From the NCBI GenBank assembly GCA_030374735.1, contig JASCIV010000008.1, positions 1 through 64,000 on the forward strand: a DNA stretch of 64,000 nucleotides, given 5' to 3'. Source of the DNA: Gracilaria caudata (Eukaryota > Rhodophyta > Florideophyceae > Gracilariales > Gracilariaceae). This document shows positions 60,294 through 64,000 of this stretch, in pieces (position 1 is the stretch's first letter; each line of letters begins with the position of its first letter). The position numbers and the translations under genes are program-made. The notes below the pieces were generated by a model, which was not told the DNA's origin, made no database searches, and saw only the letters and a program-made list of their open reading frames with translations.

Positions 60294-60734
60294 GATATCG
60301 TCATAGTTGCCTTTCTTTCCCATAGTATGTGCATCTTGCCCATGGCGTCGTGCACACCCAAAGCAGGCTAAAAAGCCCAGTTTTACCCCCAGGCACAGTG
60401 TGAACATAAACCGCGTTTTTGGGGAGTTGTTTCAATTGTTTAGTGTTAAACCAGGCTAAATGAAAAGCCCTTCTTTTCTGCATCGGATGGACCCAAAAAG
60501 TTCTGAAGACGTGAAAGATCGACGTCGTAGACAACCTGCAAAAGAGCCCGAGTAGAGCCGGCTCTACGAGGGAGGCTAGAAGTTCAAAACATTGGCAAAA
60601 ACCACAAAATATGAAACCCACATTATGTGCAAATATCCACTTTACGTGCAGCCACGTTACTAACCCCGCTACCCTGGTAGGTAGACAAGTCGACACTACG
60701 GATAAGATTTGTCATCGATTATTACAGCTTTGAA
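60294..60734. other. Intergenic region before the GT14 pseudogene
   Basis: About 440 bp with no supportable gene. It may be the former promoter of the pseudogene plus transposon-derived sequence. Confidence 0.3.
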
Positions 60735-61300
60735 ATGGCTCCTAGGTTTGTGTACCCAAATTTGCCGAAAAGCGACATCTCCCATACACAGCAAGAGCTC
60801 GGAAAGCGATTCAAACGCGCCAAACGTTTGATGGTGGTTTGTTTTCGTGAACGTTATCCGCTTTTTGCCCTGACAGTAGTGTCCATGCTTCTGCTGTGGC
60901 TTGCCTCATACAGAACAACGTTCAGGAACAATCCACCTCTTCCCGTCCTTCACTCTACCATTGAAACTTTTGCTTTGCGCCCGAGACGCAGCGGAAGCTT
61001 GATCTGGTCATTCAAAGCTACGAACACATCGAACTACTGCTCCCGTCTCTGCTGGAGGCAATATGGCATCCAGATAACGTTTAGGCCATTCATATCGACG
61101 AATGCGTTCGAACGCACACCTCCGCAACTGATGAAAGCAGTACATCGCATACTGCACAACGCAACTACTCTTCAAATATTCTTCATACGTGACGTATCTC
61201 GGTATCACTACTGTTCTCAACACCCTCGAGGCCATTACGTTCTTATTTGATCTAGACGATAAATGAGATTACTTCATCAACCTCCGTGCGTTATTGCCAA
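60735..61300 (+). pseudogene. GT14 (Core-2/I-branching) glycosyltransferase pseudogene
   Basis: An intact ATG frame begins with a basic tail and a signal anchor (YPLFALTVVSMLLLWLASY), typical of a type II enzyme. After about 60980 the similarity moves to another frame: LDLVIQSYEHIELL, then LLEAIWHPDNV, a TAG, and AIHIDE, where family members have YxIHxD. It then returns to the first frame for VHRILHNATTLQIFFIRDVSRYH. It moves again to ITTVLNTLEAITFLFDLDDK, a TGA where a Trp is usual, and DYFINL. So there are at least two frameshifts and two nonsense codons, and the C-terminal part is missing. GT14 includes animal core-2/I enzymes, xylosyltransferase and plant GlcAT14. The functional parent is probably elsewhere in the genome. 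Confidence 0.8.
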
Positions 61301-61635
61301 TAATTATTGGGTGTCAGAGCAGGTAGAAGCCAATTCCGAAGTCTCCGACCTCGTGTAACACAACTCGTGTTGGGAACTTCACAGTTCAAAGATCAAGATG
61401 CGGCAATCACCTTTTCACTGCCTGCAAACTCATGGTACTGTTCGTAGTCCGTCATCATATAGAACCGCAAACGTAAGAAGGCCAAGTAACAGAACGCCAA
61501 GAAAAACGGTTTACCCAAGAGTTGCTCGTACAAATTAAAGGGAAATCCAGCAGTGGTTAAATCTCTTATGATAAGAGTCTTATCCTACTGTTCTATAACG
61601 CAAAGATTGATGTTCACTCAAATGGATAATGTTGC
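61301..61635. other. Intergenic region
   Basis: About 335 bp between the pseudogene and the orphan gene's stop. No feature is recognised; it may include further decayed pseudogene sequence. Confidence 0.3.
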
Positions 61636-63984
61636 TCACTGGTGATGCGTATGGCGATGCTTACTGTGAGAACGAAGCCAGTCACTGTCATCTTGGTTCG
61701 TCTTTTCGGTCAATGGTCCCAAACTTCGTCTATGACTTCTGTCTTTCGATTTCTTGGAAGACTTATGATACTGCGGGCCACTGTACATGCTAGGGGCTGG
61801 ATAGGGCTCTTCATCAGTAGATTGACTATGCACTGGCGTGCTTTCTGAACCTGCGTATTCATGGCTTTCGACTTCAGACTCGGAATCATCGCCGTCATCG
61901 CCATCATCATCATCATCAGCGTTCTCATGAGCAATGTGATACTCTTCGGGCTGTGCGCGTGTTCCTCTTCTGGTTCGATACATATCAACGGTTTGACGAA
62001 TTGAATGAGCCAAACTATTTACGGTGGCAAAGGTGATATCATCCCGACCAACACCTAGCTTGTCGTGAAGGAAATAGGCATCCGGCAGTTTCTGGTTGTC
62101 AATGGCAAATTCAAATGAGAACGGACCCAGCATCAGACACCACGGGGAGTGATCTGAGAGACGTGTAAGACTCCTGACCAGCTTGTAGTATGCAATGGGA
62201 ATGGCCCTATGCACATCTGGTATGATTCTATCACGCATTAGATGATAGAATTGTAACGCAGCTGACATGAGCATGCTGCACATGGAGAGGAATATCTTGA
62301 GAGTTGTCGCACTCGCCCACCCAATTCGTTGCAGAAGCTCCCGAACTCTCTCGTCCCTATTTAGAATTCGAACAAAAGCTGCTAGAGCTCGACGAATGTA
62401 AGTAACACTTCCCCAGAATGCAATCACATGAGCGATGAACCTCTTGAAGTAAGGTGCTAGCTGAGAGAAACGTTTGCTAATGATCTTGGCTATTAGTCTC
62501 ACATCGTCCTTCCAGAATCGTTCCCAGATATGTGCCATCGCATCGGCAACATTACGGGACAAACGTCGAGGCCTATAAGAAAACATTGGTGGCGGACCAA
62601 CTGAGGTTTCTGCATCGCTGCGGGTAGTTTTCTGTTGTTGGTACTGCTTGTTCGCGTACTCAACCTGACGCGTATTGAGTGCATTGCCAGACGATTTATA
62701 GGTCTGTTCTCCAAGAACCTGCTGTTGATGGTCATAATGGCGGGACCCTTCTTCTTCTTCCTCTTCTTGTTCTTCTTCTTCCACTTCGTCTTCTTCGCCA
62801 AAGTGATAAGTGTGAGGCTCATCAAACTCTTCACCTTCACTTTCATCATAATGATGATCATGGTGGCTGGTATGGTCATCTCGCAGCTGCTGTGTTTGGT
62901 GAACATGGTCGGTAGGTGATTGAGGTACAGCCCGATATGGTTCGGAGACTTTTCGGTCTAGATTGCGCAGCCTGGCCTTAATCTGAGACTGTGCGCTTAC
63001 AGGTTGGAGCGAATGAATCTCCTTCTCAATCACATCAGCCACATTGTCAAAGGTGTCCGGTATATCTGACGAAGTAGTGTGTTGAAGCTGTTCGGACGCC
63101 GGTTCTTGTTCCTGACGCTTCGCATGTTGAATATCGCGGAGCAGATGTGAAGGCTGTTCTTGCGAGACAAGGTCATCACGACGTTTGTGACCGTGATGAT
63201 ACTGAGCATAAGAACCTTCTGGCTCAGGCTCTAATTCTGAGGCAGCTTCAGTGTCACTGTGCTCCACAACGACCTTTGCGCCTTCGAAGGCGGAGAGATC
63301 GACGGTATCGGCATACTGATGCAAAATCTCAGTATTAGATACAGTCTGAAACTGGCTGGAGCGAATAGAATCGCTCTCATAGACGGAAAGGTCGTTGGGA
63401 TTCTCCAGCTTGGCAGGTGAGTTGGCAACGCGAGCGTTGAGATCGTGGTATAAATCTCGCACGACCTGTCGATCTTGCACACGACACTTCCTTGGGTCCG
63501 GCCGCGTGTGAGGCGGACGAGCCGGCGGATTAAAGCGCCTCACGTTGAGAGGCGGCGAATCTGGCGCCGAAACAAGTTCGACGCGCTGCTCCTCAAATAA
63601 AGCACGAACGTATCGAAAGGACGATCGTTTCTTGTTGGCGGCGGGTACGGAGGAGAAGCGAGGATACGCGCAACGAGGCGGCGGGGACGTAGAAGGCGTG
63701 CTCGGTAAAGAAGCCAGCGTTGTGCAATGAACACGAGAACCGGACGAGCAGATATGCAGTCGCCGCGCAAGCTGCGCCGCTTTGAGGCGAGTGATGCGGC
63801 CAAGTCGAAGTGCCGAGGGCCATGACGCTCGAGCCGCGTGGTGACCGTTTGGAGATACGGCGAGTGAGCGCCGCGCGCTTGGCTCACGATGGTTGGAGGA
63901 CGCGCTTAATGGCGCGCGACGAGTGGCTGGCGAGGTTGGGACGCGTGCGGCGCGCATGTCGCAGGCTGCGTTTTGAACCGTCAT
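61636..63984 (-). CDS. Orphan protein with acidic region and hydrophobic helices
   Basis: 782 residues from the ATG at 63984, 16 bp from the window edge. The first 170 residues are rich in Arg, Ser, Pro and Ala, and could be an organelle-targeting or disordered leader. Residues 240-420 are acidic with His-rich patches and a poly-Glu run at about 401-412. A conserved-looking helical part at about 475-700 has hydrophobic segments near 516-538 and 560-583, so it may associate with membranes. A poly-Asp tract and a Ser/His-rich tail finish the protein. I do not recognise a family. No catalytic motif is visible. Confidence 0.55.
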   Translation of the reverse strand: MTVQNAACDMRAARVPTSPATRRAPLSASSNHREPSARRSLAVSPNGHHAARASWPSALRLGRITRLKAAQLARRLHICSSGSRVHCTTLASLPSTPSTSPPPRCAYPRFSSVPAANKKRSSFRYVRALFEEQRVELVSAPDSPPLNVRRFNPPARPPHTRPDPRKCRVQDRQVVRDLYHDLNARVANSPAKLENPNDLSVYESDSIRSSQFQTVSNTEILHQYADTVDLSAFEGAKVVVEHSDTEAASELEPEPEGSYAQYHHGHKRRDDLVSQEQPSHLLRDIQHAKRQEQEPASEQLQHTTSSDIPDTFDNVADVIEKEIHSLQPVSAQSQIKARLRNLDRKVSEPYRAVPQSPTDHVHQTQQLRDDHTSHHDHHYDESEGEEFDEPHTYHFGEEDEVEEEEQEEEEEEGSRHYDHQQQVLGEQTYKSSGNALNTRQVEYANKQYQQQKTTRSDAETSVGPPPMFSYRPRRLSRNVADAMAHIWERFWKDDVRLIAKIISKRFSQLAPYFKRFIAHVIAFWGSVTYIRRALAAFVRILNRDERVRELLQRIGWASATTLKIFLSMCSMLMSAALQFYHLMRDRIIPDVHRAIPIAYYKLVRSLTRLSDHSPWCLMLGPFSFEFAIDNQKLPDAYFLHDKLGVGRDDITFATVNSLAHSIRQTVDMYRTRRGTRAQPEEYHIAHENADDDDDGDDGDDSESEVESHEYAGSESTPVHSQSTDEEPYPAPSMYSGPQYHKSSKKSKDRSHRRSLGPLTEKTNQDDSDWLRSHSKHRHTHHQ

Positions 63985-64000
63985 GGGTGAGACACGGCGC

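Noticed and set aside
1..64000. tRNA, rRNA and CRISPR features
   Set aside because: I looked for B-box-like GGTTCGA words in cloverleaf context, rRNA blocks and spaced repeats and found none convincing. A covariance-model search would be decisive for tRNAs.

Overview
The window is nuclear DNA of a compact, intron-poor eukaryotic genome. It holds 24 protein-coding genes, one clear pseudogene and a few degraded mobile elements. Eukaryotic-only proteins are present (CCT8, SEC11, BUB3, SPO11, RPA2, Noc1/CEBPZ, NEMF, SAC3/GANP, TOM7). Only six introns could be resolved, in five genes; all are GT-AG and 61-191 bp long. A SufE-BolA fusion with a transit-like leader and a TOM7 closest to the plant form point to a photosynthetic eukaryote. 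Short rare introns, an animal-type haem peroxidase and several type II glycosyltransferases would suit a multicellular red alga such as Chondrus. That assignment is inference: there is no rRNA or organelle marker here. I recognised no tRNA, rRNA or CRISPR.

Layout. 0-12.5 kb: a bZIP-like membrane protein, a GT23-like glycosyltransferase divergent from a RING protein, TOM7, a C2-lipase and CCT8. 12.5-14.5 kb: a decayed LINE with an RNase H remnant and two copies of its 3' hairpin. 14.5-24.9 kb: a very long SnRK/AMPK-like kinase, a GC-rich gap, a secreted haem peroxidase, a third LINE 3' end and SufE-BolA. 25-34 kb: SEC11, SurE, a foldback repeat, mitochondrial-type uL11, a decarboxylase broken by one in-frame TAG, and a coiled-coil protein. 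34-42.5 kb: SAC3/GANP, a Nudix hydrolase and SPO11, co-directional and tightly packed. 42.6-59.1 kb: a GT77-like transferase divergent from BUB3, a secreted orphan, Noc1 divergent from RPA2, and NEMF. 59.4-60.3 kb: two inverted copies of a TTA-flanked MITE-like element, one with an assembly gap. 60.7-64 kb: a GT14 pseudogene and a long orphan protein.

Functional themes: ribosome production and quality control (RPA2, Noc1, NEMF, uL11m), protein folding and targeting (CCT8, SEC11, TOM7), chromosome segregation and meiosis (BUB3, SPO11), and Golgi glycosylation. I saw no operon-like or defence system, and no convincing new multi-gene system. The most unusual items are the amber-interrupted decarboxylase, the repeat families with conserved hairpins, and the GT14 pseudogene.

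Coordinates of multi-exon genes span all exons; exon limits are in the evidence text. Where an open frame begins with GTG or TTG, I used the first in-frame ATG or a splice site instead.
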